A stretch of 64,000 bases of DNA from Sphingobacterium sp. LZ7M1 (GCF_024296865.1 NZ_CP101134.1:3596001-3660000); one strand, 5' to 3'. Positions 8,835 to 18,484 are shown, counted from the first letter of the stretch. Program-made: numbers and translations. The notes: generated by a model not told the origin, from the letters alone.

Positions 8835-10122
8835 TCAATACTTCCGCAACAACAAAAGTACTTCCACCGATAAATATGAGATCACCCTCTTGGTAATTCC
8901 TTAGGGTGGCTTCATAAGCTGCATCAATCGAAGCATATTCTTCACCCTTCAGGCCGAATGAATGTGCAAGTTCAGCCAGTTCCGCTGCTTTCATTGCACG
9001 AGGCATCTGGGGTGCAGCAAAATAATAGGTCGCTTGTTTTGGTAATAAAGGTAGAATGTGTGAAAGATCTTTATCCTTCATTGCTCCAATGACAAAGTGA
9101 AGGTTATTGAAATTTAAGGTGCTCAGATTACGAACCACAGCCTTTATCCCATCTTCATTATGCCCAGTATCACATATTATCCAAGGATCATTTGACAAGG
9201 TCTGCCACCTTCCCTTCAAACCTGTAGATTCTTGGACCTGACTAAGACCTTTCCTGATATCTTCTTCACCTAACTCAAAGCCCAAAGCCCTCAATTGATC
9301 AATAGCCTTCAGCACTCCAAGGATATTCTTCTTTTGATATGAACCTGAAAGATCCAATTGCCAAATGATACATTCTTCTGTCTTTTTGTTTTCAACCGTG
9401 ATATCCAGGCCTGTCTGCTTCTTCTCAACCTGATGTACCTCATAATAGTCTTCAGCAAAAAAGATCGGGCTATCCCCTTCATTGGCTTTATTAATGAAGA
9501 TATGTTCTATCTCACCCTGCTTTTCAGAAACAACTACAGGTACATGTGGCTTGATTATACCCGCTTTCTCCCCTGCTATCTGCTCCAATGAATCTCCAAG
9601 GATATTCATATGGTCCATTCCGATATTCGTGATCACACACAGCTCAGGCATAATGATATTGGTGCTGTCCAATCTTCCTCCTAGCCCTACTTCAATCACC
9701 GCAATATCAACTTGCTCTTTAGCAAAATAATCAAATGCCATGGCAACAGTCACCTCAAAGAAAGAAGGCTTAAGGTCTTCTATCAGCTCTCGATGTTCAT
9801 TGACAAAATCAACAACAAGCTGCTCAGGGATCATTTGACCATCAATCCTGATCCTTTCCCTAAAATCCACGAGATGGGGGGAAGTATACAGGCCTGTTTT
9901 CAAATTAGACGCTGCCAATACAGAAGCAAGCATATGCGAAGTGGAACCTTTACCATTGGTTCCGGCAATATGGATTGATTTAAACTTTTGATGGGGATTG
10001 CCAAGAGCCTGGCATAGCAAAAGAGTTTTGTCTACATCGGGATTGATGGCACTGGCTCCATCACGAGTAAACATAGGTAATCGAGCAAACAAATACTCGA
10101 TTACCTCTGCAAATGTTTTCAT
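8821..10122 (-). CDS. folC: Bifunctional folylpolyglutamate synthase / dihydrofolate synthase
   Basis: A 433-residue Mur-ligase-family enzyme that adds glutamate to dihydropteroate and to reduced folates. The P-loop GTNGKGST is at residues 54-61; the second ATP/metal motif appears as VIEVGLGGRLDSTN, and ITNIGMDHMNILG and CDTGHNEDGIKA follow in the expected order. It is the last gene of the TPR-barrel-SPOR-ExbBD-TonB cluster, 10 nt after the tonB-like gene. Its 3' end overlaps the asparaginase gene from the other strand. The link between folate and the envelope cluster is probably only shared transcription. Confidence 0.95.
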   Translation of the reverse strand: MKTFAEVIEYLFARLPMFTRDGASAINPDVDKTLLLCQALGNPHQKFKSIHIAGTNGKGSTSHMLASVLAASNLKTGLYTSPHLVDFRERIRIDGQMIPEQLVVDFVNEHRELIEDLKPSFFEVTVAMAFDYFAKEQVDIAVIEVGLGGRLDSTNIIMPELCVITNIGMDHMNILGDSLEQIAGEKAGIIKPHVPVVVSEKQGEIEHIFINKANEGDSPIFFAEDYYEVHQVEKKQTGLDITVENKKTEECIIWQLDLSGSYQKKNILGVLKAIDQLRALGFELGEEDIRKGLSQVQESTGLKGRWQTLSNDPWIICDTGHNEDGIKAVVRNLSTLNFNNLHFVIGAMKDKDLSHILPLLPKQATYYFAAPQMPRAMKAAELAELAHSFGLKGEEYASIDAAYEATLRNYQEGDLIFIGGSTFVVAEVLTNHF

Positions 10123-10132
10123 ATAATTAGAA

Positions 10133-10954
10133 TTATCTTACTCTAAATCTGAAGGTAATTAGCCCCGTTTGGGTCTGAGGCGCATTAGGCAGTGCATTCA
10201 ATCGTGCTTGTTCAACTGCACGGATACACTTTTCAATTAATCTGTAGTCCGCAATGGTCGTACCTTTAGCCTGTCTGGCACGCACGATATTACCACTCTT
10301 GTCCACGGTAAATTCAATCTTGACAATACCGGTTTGCTGGCCATTGTCATCTATCTTCGGTGGCACCGTAAAACGTCTGTTTTCCAGTGATAACATCGCA
10401 TCACCAAATCCCGAACCACCTTCGCCATAGTTACTAGCTAATGGATCCCCAAGTTTAGAACCTTGGTTCCCTGGTGTAGAACCAGTACCATCACCTGTAC
10501 CTTGCGCATTATTTTTCTTGCCTTTGTACAAAGCATTAGGATTCACTGCTGGTGTCGCATTCTTTTTCTCCGCCGTAGCCTGCTCTGCATTTGCCTTTAC
10601 GGGTTTCTCCGCTTTAGGAACTGCTGGTGCTTCTTCAACATCCTGGGTTGCTACTGCTTTATCAGCAATCTGCTGAGAAGGCGTAGGGATAGGTGTTGAA
10701 TTCGGGTCTATCTTGTCCGGTTTCACATTGTTGGCATTCTCATCCATTGATGGTTCATCCACACTCATGTAATCATCTCCCATACCTTCTGGAGATGTAC
10801 CATAGTTTACTATGATACCCCCCATACCGTATTCAGGAAGATTTTGACCAAATACAATAAAGAAACCAATAACGGCCAATCCAGCCATTACCAGTGATGA
10901 AATACCTAAAGCCTTTGGAAGATTATTATCTTCTCGATATTGATTGTAGTACAT
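10133..10954 (-). CDS. tonB: TonB-family energy transducer
   Basis: A 273-residue protein with TonB architecture: a single membrane segment near residues 17-36, a long proline-, alanine- and lysine-rich linker (about 75-150), and a C-terminal TonB-like domain (about 190-273) with IVKIEFTVDKSGNIVRARQAKG and a final TGLITFRFRVR. It would sit in the inner membrane and carry proton-motive energy to an outer-membrane partner. The exbD and exbB genes lie just upstream in the same direction, so this is a complete ExbB-ExbD-TonB motor. Its likely client is encoded in the same cluster. Several TonB paralogues are usual in these genomes; the gene symbol denotes the family. Confidence 0.88.
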   Translation of the reverse strand: MYYNQYREDNNLPKALGISSLVMAGLAVIGFFIVFGQNLPEYGMGGIIVNYGTSPEGMGDDYMSVDEPSMDENANNVKPDKIDPNSTPIPTPSQQIADKAVATQDVEEAPAVPKAEKPVKANAEQATAEKKNATPAVNPNALYKGKKNNAQGTGDGTGSTPGNQGSKLGDPLASNYGEGGSGFGDAMLSLENRRFTVPPKIDDNGQQTGIVKIEFTVDKSGNIVRARQAKGTTIADYRLIEKCIRAVEQARLNALPNAPQTQTGLITFRFRVR

Positions 10955-11012
10955 TTTCCTTGATCTCTTCTAATTCGACCTTCTACAGCCCAAAACGTTT
11001 AATAATAAATTA

Positions 11013-11420
11013 TTAATCTTTCTTAGGCTCTGTTGCCAATACCATTTTGACCTTCAATCTGTTGGCAATATCCATTACCGAAATTACATTCTGGATAGGC
11101 ACTGTACTGTCTGCATAAAGCATAACGGTCAATTCCTCACCAGTAGCAATATTGGATTGGATATAAGATTCCAGGTTCTCCAATGGAATAGCTTGTTTGT
11201 CCACATGGTAAACCAGATCACTCGTGATCGAGATCGTCATGGTCTTCTTAGCCACCGACTGCTCCCCAGCACTGGACTTTGGTAAAAGCAATTTTACCAC
11301 CTGTGGGTTAGATACTGCCGAAGCCAACAGGAAGAACAACATCAGGAAGAACATGATGTCATTCAGGGCAGCTGTATGTACTTCTGCAGCGGGTTTATTT
11401 CTTCTATTACGTAAATTCAT
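11013..11420 (-). CDS. exbD: ExbD/TolR biopolymer transport protein
   Basis: A 135-residue protein with a short cytoplasmic N terminus, one membrane helix near residues 22-40 (ALNDIMFFLMLFFLLASAV) and a periplasmic domain ending in VMDIANRLKVKMVLAT. The aspartate in LNDIMFF is in the position of the conserved proton-conducting residue of ExbD/TolR. It works with ExbB as the proton-driven stator for TonB. The gene lies 32 nt after exbB and 58 nt before tonB. Confidence 0.93.
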   Translation of the reverse strand: MNLRNRRNKPAAEVHTAALNDIMFFLMLFFLLASAVSNPQVVKLLLPKSSAGEQSVAKKTMTISITSDLVYHVDKQAIPLENLESYIQSNIATGEELTVMLYADSTVPIQNVISVMDIANRLKVKMVLATEPKKD

Positions 11421-11452
11421 TTTTAGCCTTTCAATGATGGACCAGGTCTAGC

Positions 11453-12151
11453 TTACATGCTAGGCTCATCCAATAAATCGATAAATTCAATTGCATCAGT
11501 CTCAATGCGCAAGATCAAGCGCTCTACCATCATGTTCAGGATATGGTAACCGATATAAGCCAAGATACCAATGGTCAGACCCGAAGCCGATGCGATCATC
11601 TTCACATAAAGACCTCCAGATACCGAACCAATATCGATACCACCGGCCATCTCTACATCACGGAAGATCTGGATTACCCCAAAGATCGTTCCTACGAAAC
11701 CTAACATGGGAGCAATACCGGCAATGATACCCAAGATATTGATGTTTTTCTCCAAACGAGAAACTTCCAATTTTCCTTGGTTTTCAATCGCGCCTTCAAT
11801 ATCCTTGATCGGACGACCTACACGTGTCAAACCTTTCTGCAACATTCTTGATAATGCCGAGTTGTTGGAACGACAAGCAGCCATAGCAGCATCGATTTTT
11901 CCGGACAATACACTGCTCTTTACAGAAGCTAATAATCCGCCTTCGGATTTACTGGCTTTGCGAATGGTAATGTATCGTTCAAAAAAGATGACCAATCCCA
12001 AGAAAAATAACAATAAGATTGGAATCATAATCCACCCACCCTTCATCAGAAGTTCAAGCAGGTTAAGGTTGTCTGTTGTAGCTAATGCTACCGGTTGTTG
12101 TTGTACTTGATTCAAGGTATCAACGATTGCAGGGTTTTGTACTAATGACAT
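11453..12151 (-). CDS. exbB: ExbB/TolQ/MotA family proton channel protein
   Basis: A 232-residue inner-membrane protein with three membrane segments: about residues 35-60 (GGWIMIPILLLFFLGLVIFF), about 137-160 (IAGIAPMLGFVGTIFGVIQIF) and about 180-205 (KMIASASGLTIGILAYIGY). These match the ExbB/TolQ core, with the conserved GLLGTVxG-like loop seen here as PMLGFVGTIFG. It forms the pentameric channel that powers TonB. It is the first gene of the exbB-exbD-tonB block and follows the HU/SPOR-like gene by 34 nt. Confidence 0.94.
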   Translation of the reverse strand: MSLVQNPAIVDTLNQVQQQPVALATTDNLNLLELLMKGGWIMIPILLLFFLGLVIFFERYITIRKASKSEGGLLASVKSSVLSGKIDAAMAACRSNNSALSRMLQKGLTRVGRPIKDIEGAIENQGKLEVSRLEKNINILGIIAGIAPMLGFVGTIFGVIQIFRDVEMAGGIDIGSVSGGLYVKMIASASGLTIGILAYIGYHILNMMVERLILRIETDAIEFIDLLDEPSM

Positions 12152-12185
12152 AGTTTATTAACGTATTTTGTGCTGTTTGATTGAT

Positions 12186-13232
12186 TTACTTGTTTATTTT
12201 TTGATGCCAAGCATCCGCAACATAATGTTTCCTCACGTATTTCAGGGCAGAATCCGCCTGTTCTTTTGTTTCATAAGAATCCCAGATCACTTTCTTCTTG
12301 TTATGTGCAAGGTTGCTCGGAATTACCCGTACAGATTCTATTCCCGCCTTGTTAAATGACTCCGCCTGTTCATAGGCCTGAGCCAAAGTAGCATGCGTTC
12401 CTATAACGATCTGATAAGTGTGATTTGCAGGGATCAAAGGATTGTACACCTTCTTACCTGTACTTGTATTTGCTGTACTGTCTACCGTAGTAGCCGTCGC
12501 CGTACCGCTTGTATCCACAGGTTTTGCAACGGAGGTGTCAGGTTCTACGATACCGGCATTCAAAACGCTATCTTCCTTCTCCTCTGTTTTGCCTGAGCTG
12601 TTTGTATGGTTGACATAAAACAAACCAGCAATGACTACAATAGCCAAGACCGCAGCCCAAATATACCATTTTGATTTACCAGTGCTCTGAGGCTCCTCAT
12701 AAACCTCTGGTACGACTTCCTGTTCTGCCACAGCGACTACCGGCTCTTCAACGATCTCTTCTTTTTCTTCCTCTTTTGGCAATTCCGCTTCAGGCTCTGG
12801 GGTCGTAGGTTCAACTAAGTCCACCTGTTCAGGGACCGGACTCGCTGCTCCTTCTATCGGCTGCAATTGGAATCCGCTCAGATCCTCAGCTTTAAACACC
12901 AGAGATGAGCCATGCTTGATCAATTGCCCCAAATGGTTCAAGGTCACCGATCCATTCTCTTTAATGGTTTCCAACAGATTCAATACGGCATCATGCACGT
13001 CAGCCTCTGCCGATTGTCTAGAGGTTTGTTTCGACTGTTGGATGTAATCTATAAAATCAACACCATCAGTAGATTTCCCGTCAAATTCCAAATATGTCAC
13101 TGGAGGCAAATACACTCCGCGGCGATCATCATATACAGAAGGCGTGTGAATGCGTTTGAAAACTCCCAAACCCTTCACATACACCTCGTTTCTATGCTTT
13201 AATAGCTGATGAATGTATCTTCCTAAATCCAT
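12186..13232 (-). CDS. HU-CCDC81-like/SPOR domain membrane protein
   Basis: A 348-residue bitopic membrane protein. Residues 1-120 form a DNA-binding-fold-like HU-CCDC81 region (opening LGRYIHQLLKHRNEVYVKGLGVF). A long acidic, proline-rich stretch (about 132-185) is followed by a membrane helix at about 190-208, a Thr/Ser-rich linker, and a C-terminal SPOR-like domain (about 271-340; YQIVIGTHATLAQAYEQAESF). SPOR domains bind denuded peptidoglycan strands at division sites. The acidic/proline stretch before the helix would be cytoplasmic and the SPOR part periplasmic. Its place directly upstream of exbB suggests a link between cell-wall position and this motor. Function is inferred, not known. 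Confidence 0.82.
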   Translation of the reverse strand: MDLGRYIHQLLKHRNEVYVKGLGVFKRIHTPSVYDDRRGVYLPPVTYLEFDGKSTDGVDFIDYIQQSKQTSRQSAEADVHDAVLNLLETIKENGSVTLNHLGQLIKHGSSLVFKAEDLSGFQLQPIEGAASPVPEQVDLVEPTTPEPEAELPKEEEKEEIVEEPVVAVAEQEVVPEVYEEPQSTGKSKWYIWAAVLAIVVIAGLFYVNHTNSSGKTEEKEDSVLNAGIVEPDTSVAKPVDTSGTATATTVDSTANTSTGKKVYNPLIPANHTYQIVIGTHATLAQAYEQAESFNKAGIESVRVIPSNLAHNKKKVIWDSYETKEQADSALKYVRKHYVADAWHQKINK

Positions 13233-13249
13233 TTATTCCTTTGCTGCTG

Positions 13250-13280
13250 CAAATTTAAAGTTTGTTATATTAAAACGAAA
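13250..13280 (-). promoter_or_regulatory. Internal promoter before the HU/SPOR-exbB-exbD-tonB block
   Basis: On the minus strand TAAATTTG (13257-13250) matches TAnnTTTG exactly and TTTC (13280-13277) sits 19 nt upstream, one base from the TTTG -33 consensus at ideal spacing. It overlaps the 3' end of the barrel gene and would let the motor genes be expressed apart from it. Confidence 0.6.
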
Positions 13281-14985
13281 AATTTAGACCACCTAAAATG
13301 TTGAAACCTAATTTAGGATAGTATAAATAACGTTGGTATTCTGTATTCAACATATTATTTGCCTTTACAAAAACACCTAGGTATTTCGTTGCTTTATATT
13401 CTGCTCCAGCGCTCAGATCAAAGAACGATGGAATGGTTTCCTTTTTATATGGGTTGCCATCAGGCACACCATTTAAGTAAGTGAACTCTTGAGCATAGGC
13501 GTTTCCGTGGAACAATGCCTCTGCATCAATGAACAATTTCTCAGAAATATTGAATCTAGCATTTGCCGCTAAACGCATTTTCGGCATATGCCAAGCCTCT
13601 TCCTGCTCCACCATGGTATATTGATCAATATTCAGACGACCACCCAAGTTCACCAATGAAGATAACCTCACATTGATCTCTCCTTCGATTCCCACATGCT
13701 TAACCGCATCGTCTCCATTTCCATCATAAACCAGATCAAAGTTGAACGGAGTCTCCATATTGTTCACGAACATGGCCATGCTTTCTACTTTTCTGTAGAA
13801 ACCTTTTACCTTATATCCAAATGTCGCACCGGCATTACCCTTGATACCACCATAGATATTCATACGCTCCACTGTATTTTGGATGTTGGCATTTGGACCT
13901 AGATATGGGTTGATGCGTGTAAAATCACGGAACGAACCTTTTTCTACATTTCCTGTAACCCCTCCAAAGATGTAGAAGTACTCAGGCGCTAAAGCAAAAT
14001 CAACTTCTGCTTCTGGGAATACGTTGAACCTAGAGTTATCGCCAAATTCAGAAACGATATTTGCTCCCAAGGTAATGTTGTAGTTATCTCCCTTGAAACG
14101 GATATACGGATTGATCGAAGCAATCGAGTTATTTAATTTTCCGCTTGAGGTGTTTACTCCCTTAAGACCGTTATAGTCCAAGGCCACATTCGCACCTGCG
14201 TTAAATGCACGGTAGCGTTTGTTCAAGTAACCTGATAACGCAACGGAATTTTCACCAGCCTCAAATTTATCCTTATAGGTATAGGCATCCGCCTTTACCG
14301 AGTAGCTTAATGCATCCTCATTCGCAGGATCATAATTGCTGGTCAACTCTCCACTGAAGTAAATATCATTGAATCGCTGTGCCTCACGGGTCGGATTGAT
14401 GGTAGATCCATCTTGGTTAGTTGGAATACCATAAAAGCGGGTCCCATAACCATTGTAGCCAATTAATCCATCCAAAGTAAACTTAGGTAAGATACGGCGA
14501 CCAAAAATACCGATCTCCTGTCTCGAGAATTTCTGGTCTTCCAAATTTCCTTTTTGGCTTAGGTGTTTTGCGAACCCACCAAAACGGATGTCTTCGTAAT
14601 CTTCCACTGCAAAGTAAGCTTCACCCAAGATGGTATTGAAGTTACCCGCACCAAACTTCACATAATTACTCTTATGGTCCATGATTCTAGAAAATGGAGT
14701 TTCCATGATCTGTAATTCACTAAGGCCCGTATTGATGTCTAATTTTTTGTCAGGAACATTGCCATAGTTTAATTTAGGCATATATTCTCTTTTGTTTGAC
14801 ATGTCAGGACTACGACGGATTTTTACTGCATCAGCAAGAATAGGTCTATAATCACGAACGATATCAAATGAATCCAATGTTACGGGACGGTCGGTGGTAT
14901 CTCTTTTTTGAGCATATGCCCCTACACCCATCCCCAACATTAAGGTTAATATAGCAGATTGTTTAAAAACAGTATTCAACTTCAT
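13270..14985 (-). CDS. Outer-membrane beta-barrel protein (TonB-dependent-receptor-like, no plug)
   Basis: A 571-residue protein with a signal peptide ending AYAQ (cleavage near residue 25) and a body of alternating hydrophobic and polar strands. The last residues, GFNILGGLNFSF, form an amphipathic strand ending in Phe, the usual signal for BAM-dependent insertion. The strand-rich part resembles the barrel of TonB-dependent receptors, but residues 26-110 are too short and lack the plug motifs. It starts 12 nt after the TPR gene and precedes the exbB-exbD-tonB block. I infer that it is the outer-membrane partner of this cluster; the substrate is unknown. Confidence 0.8.
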   Translation of the reverse strand: MKLNTVFKQSAILTLMLGMGVGAYAQKRDTTDRPVTLDSFDIVRDYRPILADAVKIRRSPDMSNKREYMPKLNYGNVPDKKLDINTGLSELQIMETPFSRIMDHKSNYVKFGAGNFNTILGEAYFAVEDYEDIRFGGFAKHLSQKGNLEDQKFSRQEIGIFGRRILPKFTLDGLIGYNGYGTRFYGIPTNQDGSTINPTREAQRFNDIYFSGELTSNYDPANEDALSYSVKADAYTYKDKFEAGENSVALSGYLNKRYRAFNAGANVALDYNGLKGVNTSSGKLNNSIASINPYIRFKGDNYNITLGANIVSEFGDNSRFNVFPEAEVDFALAPEYFYIFGGVTGNVEKGSFRDFTRINPYLGPNANIQNTVERMNIYGGIKGNAGATFGYKVKGFYRKVESMAMFVNNMETPFNFDLVYDGNGDDAVKHVGIEGEINVRLSSLVNLGGRLNIDQYTMVEQEEAWHMPKMRLAANARFNISEKLFIDAEALFHGNAYAQEFTYLNGVPDGNPYKKETIPSFFDLSAGAEYKATKYLGVFVKANNMLNTEYQRYLYYPKLGFNILGGLNFSF

Positions 14986-14997
14986 CTTTTCCTATTC

Positions 14998-17900
14998 TTA
15001 TTTAATTTTTTCCAATAATTGTTTCGCTTCATCCAAAATACCATCTTCTGTGTTCTCATAATTGTCGATTACACTTTCCAATGTTGATTTAGCTTGGAAT
15101 TTATCGCCCTTACCCTCATAAGCCTGAGCCATTACAATAAATCCTTTCGCTACCCAATAGTCATATGAAGAGAAGGAATCAGATATATCCAGTGCAGATT
15201 TGATTGCACCATCGTAATTTTTATTTTTCAATTGTTGTTCCGCAACCAAGAATCTCGCTTCAGCGCCAGTCTCTGTTTTAGATTTCAAGGCAGCCAGGTT
15301 CAATTCTTTCATACCCTCAGACCCTTTTGAAGTAGATAGGTATGCTTTTGCAGCATAGAGATGTGCTTTTGCGATATCCTCTTCTGAAGATTTCTCGTAC
15401 TTCTTGATGATATTCGCATAGGTCAATGTCTCTGCATAATCACCCATGTTGTAGTAACTTACCAATAGGTTGTTTACTGCCCATCCGTAGTTCTCCTTGT
15501 ATTCTGAAGTCAACTCCAATTTCTTCAACACCTGTACAGCTTCATTGTAAGCTTTATTTCTCAAGTGTAGTTTAGAAACCGAGATCAAGGTACGCTCTGT
15601 ATAGGCCGAAGTCCAATCATTCATGATGATATTGAAATCATGCATTGCCTCGGTATCCTTGCCTAGGTTCGCGTTACTTTCTGCACGGATAAAACGAGCA
15701 TGTTTCTCTTGAATAGGTTTAGGGAATTTATCAAAGTATGCATTCACTGCTTCTACAGCTGCTTGCCAGTTACCACGGTCAAACAAGGTGCGCGCAATAG
15801 AGAAAGTATGAGAATCTTGTTCAGCTGTACTTAGGTCACCGATATTAGTGCTTGTAGCATAACGGATATATCCCGAAGCATCCCCTTTATCCAAATAGAT
15901 GTTTTCGATAGATGCCAATGCTTGTTTAGCCTCATCCGTAGTAGGATATTGGTTTACCACACGTTGGAAAGTAGCTAATGCCGCATCGTTATCATCCTTG
16001 TTATATTGTACCAGACCGATCGTTGTCAATGCTCTAGGAACGTATGAACTTCTTGGGTATTGCTCAACCATTTTTTGCAGACCATCGATCGCACGGTCAT
16101 GATCACCCATTAAGAAATAAGTATAAGGGATTTCAAATGCCACATCATCCGCATAGTTCGATTTTGGATATTTCGCCATTACCGAATTCAAGGTTGAAAT
16201 CTTACCATTATTATCCCCCTGAAGACCTAACAGGATACCTTTTTGGAACAAAGCATAGTCCTGACTCTGCGCTCCAGAAGCGATCAAACGATCATAATAG
16301 TTTGCTGCCTTGCTGTAGTTTTTGATAGCTAAGTACGAGTCAGCTGCACGTGCCATCGCATCGTTTCTGGTATTCAGGTCGATGCCATCTTTTCCGCCAC
16401 CGGCTAGGAAACGCTCGAAGTAATTTGCAGCCGTACTATAATTGTCTGCTCTAAAGGCAGCATATGCTAAAGCATAATTTGCATAATTGTAAACCTCTGT
16501 TTTTCTAGCTGCCGGCAATTGCAAGAATTTATTGAATGCAGCTACAGATTCTTTATACTTACGGACCTCATACATCGCTTCTGCTTTCCAATAGGTCGCC
16601 AATGCATAGATTTCTTCATCATTGCGGTTAGCTTCAGAACGCATGAACATAGAAATGGCATTTTCAAATGCACGCTCATTGTAGTATTCCAATCCGCGGT
16701 AGTAAGTTACTTTTTGGTATGCAGCATTTGCATCTTTACCTCTATTAGGCAAGTCTTCCAAAACATCCACCGCAGCACGGTAGTTTTTAGTGCTTAATAA
16801 AACCTCTGCCAATAAGGTCTTCGCCTCTTCTTGGCGCTTTGACCTTGGGTAAGTCTGCATGTACTCATTGATCGCATCCAAGGCTACTTGGTGAAACTCT
16901 AGATCATAGGACAGTTTTGCATAGTTGAACAAACCTTCTTCTTTTAATTGTGGATCAAAATCTAATTTTGAAGCTCTGAAGAATGCGTTCCGTGCGCTTT
17001 GCTTATTGCCTGTCTTCAAGAATGCATCCCCTAATGTGATCATGGCACTTTGGAAATAGGCATCCGGTTCTTCCAATTTCTCTAATTCAGAGATAGCTTT
17101 TTCGTACTCGCCTAATTTATAGTTGATATAACCGATTTGGTAGCTATCTTGATTGTTTTGGGTCTTACCTTGGTCTTGTGCTTGGAACCTATCGTAAAAG
17201 TCTTTCGATTTCTCCAAGTCACCTTTGATGAAATAGGTTGCTGCGATGATGCGCAACATCTCTGTCTCACTTTCCTGCTTAGTGGTTTCTAGCTTAGGCA
17301 ATGCATAACTCAATACATCATCATAACGCTTATCCAAGAAGTACAAGGCTGTGATATAATATGGATAACTGTTCTCATAAGTTTTTGATCCTTCCAGACG
17401 CTCAAACTCATTTAGTGCAGTTTTATATTCTTGGTTTAAATAGCTTAGGTAAGCCGAATAATAGATAGAAGCCTCTTGGTACTGTCCCCTTAGATCTTTC
17501 AGTTCGTTGAAAACAGGTCTAGCAGCCTCATAGTCTCCCGTCATAAATTTTGCATAGGCCAATTTGAAACGGTATTCGGTATTCTCCGCTCCTGCTAAAT
17601 TCTTACTGTCAATCTTTTCAAACCATTCAATGGCTTTTGGATAGTCTTTTTGAGCATAATAGGACTTTCCGATCTGGAAATAGGCTGCTTTGGAATTTGC
17701 ACTTGCTGGATAATCTTTTATGTATTTCAAGAAGCGGCTCTCAGCATCTGTTTCTCCCAACTCTAAAGCACAAACAGCTTGATAAAATCGAACATTCTCT
17801 TTGAGTAAGCTTAATTCCTTCGTTTCGTCCAACTGAAGTGATGATTTCGTCCTGATCTCCTCAAACTTATCAAATTGTTTTGCAGCAGAACTGAACTTCC

Positions 17901-18027
17901 CTCTTTCATACAACTCCAGCCCATCCTTGTAGGCTTTATTCACCTCTTGCCATGCAGAATGTTGCGCCAATACCGGTGTACTCAATAAGCTCATCGCCAC
18001 ACCTAACTGGTAAATTTTTTTATACAT
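14998..18027 (-). CDS. Large secreted tetratricopeptide-repeat protein
   Basis: A 1009-residue protein with a signal peptide (cleavage near VLAQ, residue 21) and about 20 TPR-like helical hairpins covering nearly the whole length, for example AKAAYFQIGKSYYAQKDYPKAIEWFEKI-type units cut here as YFQIGKSYYAQKDYPKAIEW, SNYADDVAFEIPYTYFLMGD and YKENYGWAVNNLLVSYYNMG. No catalytic domain is visible. TPR solenoids are protein-binding scaffolds, so a periplasmic assembly role with the barrel protein encoded 12 nt downstream is likely. It is the first gene of the cluster that ends with tonB and folC. Confidence 0.85.
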   Translation of the reverse strand: MYKKIYQLGVAMSLLSTPVLAQHSAWQEVNKAYKDGLELYERGKFSSAAKQFDKFEEIRTKSSLQLDETKELSLLKENVRFYQAVCALELGETDAESRFLKYIKDYPASANSKAAYFQIGKSYYAQKDYPKAIEWFEKIDSKNLAGAENTEYRFKLAYAKFMTGDYEAARPVFNELKDLRGQYQEASIYYSAYLSYLNQEYKTALNEFERLEGSKTYENSYPYYITALYFLDKRYDDVLSYALPKLETTKQESETEMLRIIAATYFIKGDLEKSKDFYDRFQAQDQGKTQNNQDSYQIGYINYKLGEYEKAISELEKLEEPDAYFQSAMITLGDAFLKTGNKQSARNAFFRASKLDFDPQLKEEGLFNYAKLSYDLEFHQVALDAINEYMQTYPRSKRQEEAKTLLAEVLLSTKNYRAAVDVLEDLPNRGKDANAAYQKVTYYRGLEYYNERAFENAISMFMRSEANRNDEEIYALATYWKAEAMYEVRKYKESVAAFNKFLQLPAARKTEVYNYANYALAYAAFRADNYSTAANYFERFLAGGGKDGIDLNTRNDAMARAADSYLAIKNYSKAANYYDRLIASGAQSQDYALFQKGILLGLQGDNNGKISTLNSVMAKYPKSNYADDVAFEIPYTYFLMGDHDRAIDGLQKMVEQYPRSSYVPRALTTIGLVQYNKDDNDAALATFQRVVNQYPTTDEAKQALASIENIYLDKGDASGYIRYATSTNIGDLSTAEQDSHTFSIARTLFDRGNWQAAVEAVNAYFDKFPKPIQEKHARFIRAESNANLGKDTEAMHDFNIIMNDWTSAYTERTLISVSKLHLRNKAYNEAVQVLKKLELTSEYKENYGWAVNNLLVSYYNMGDYAETLTYANIIKKYEKSSEEDIAKAHLYAAKAYLSTSKGSEGMKELNLAALKSKTETGAEARFLVAEQQLKNKNYDGAIKSALDISDSFSSYDYWVAKGFIVMAQAYEGKGDKFQAKSTLESVIDNYENTEDGILDEAKQLLEKIK

Positions 18028-18154
18028 ATGATTGAATACTCCTTAAAATGAATGCGTCAGTATTTTTATTGAAAATCGTGCTGTAACACCTTGACAAGAT
18101 GGTACAAGCCTTCAACCTACGAAATTAATGGATAACTTCAATGTTTTCCTCAAA

Positions 18155-18176
18155 AGTTGTTAACAACTGTGGATAA
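18155..18176. promoter_or_regulatory. 14-bp palindrome fused to a perfect DnaA-box match
   Basis: AGTTGTTAACAACT (18155-18168) is a perfect palindrome. It shares its last base with TGTGGATAA (18168-18176), the complement of the DnaA box TTATCCACA. A weaker ATGGATAAC lies at 18128-18136. Whether DnaA binds here is unknown. Confidence 0.4.
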
Positions 18177-18211
18177 CCTGAGCTATTTAACTTTATTTAA
18201 CATTAGGTTGG

Positions 18212-18244
18212 GAAGTGAGATTTGAGATGTGAGATATAAGACAT
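18212..18244 (+). repeat. Heptad string, copy 1 (TGAGATN units)
   Basis: Consecutive 7-nt units TGAGATT, TGAGATG, TGAGATA, TAAGACA keep an exact period of seven. The AGAT or AGAC core recurs in every unit. Confidence 0.7.
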
Positions 18245-18425
18245 TTTTACTAAACGAAAGTGCTAAAACTTTAGTTTTTATGCTGCGTTTTCATCGACAC
18301 GTTCCAAAATCTTTTTCAGCAAAATACTATCTGTTTTCCCTGATTAATTCCTGACCAATCAAGTTCAAAAGTTGTTCCAACATCAATAATTTTTGAATAA
18401 AGTTTTAAACAATACATTCACAAAA

Positions 18426-18463
18426 AAAAGAAGCTTGAAATCACATGATTTCAAGCTTCTTTT
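18426..18463 (-). terminator. Terminator of pyrR-pyrB
   Basis: An 18-bp perfect stem (AAAAGAAGCTTGAAATCA and its complement) closes on a 2-nt centre. On the minus strand it runs into a tract of eight T. It lies about 60 nt after the pyrB stop. Confidence 0.85.
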
Positions 18464-18484
18464 CTGTTTTTTATCTATTATAGC

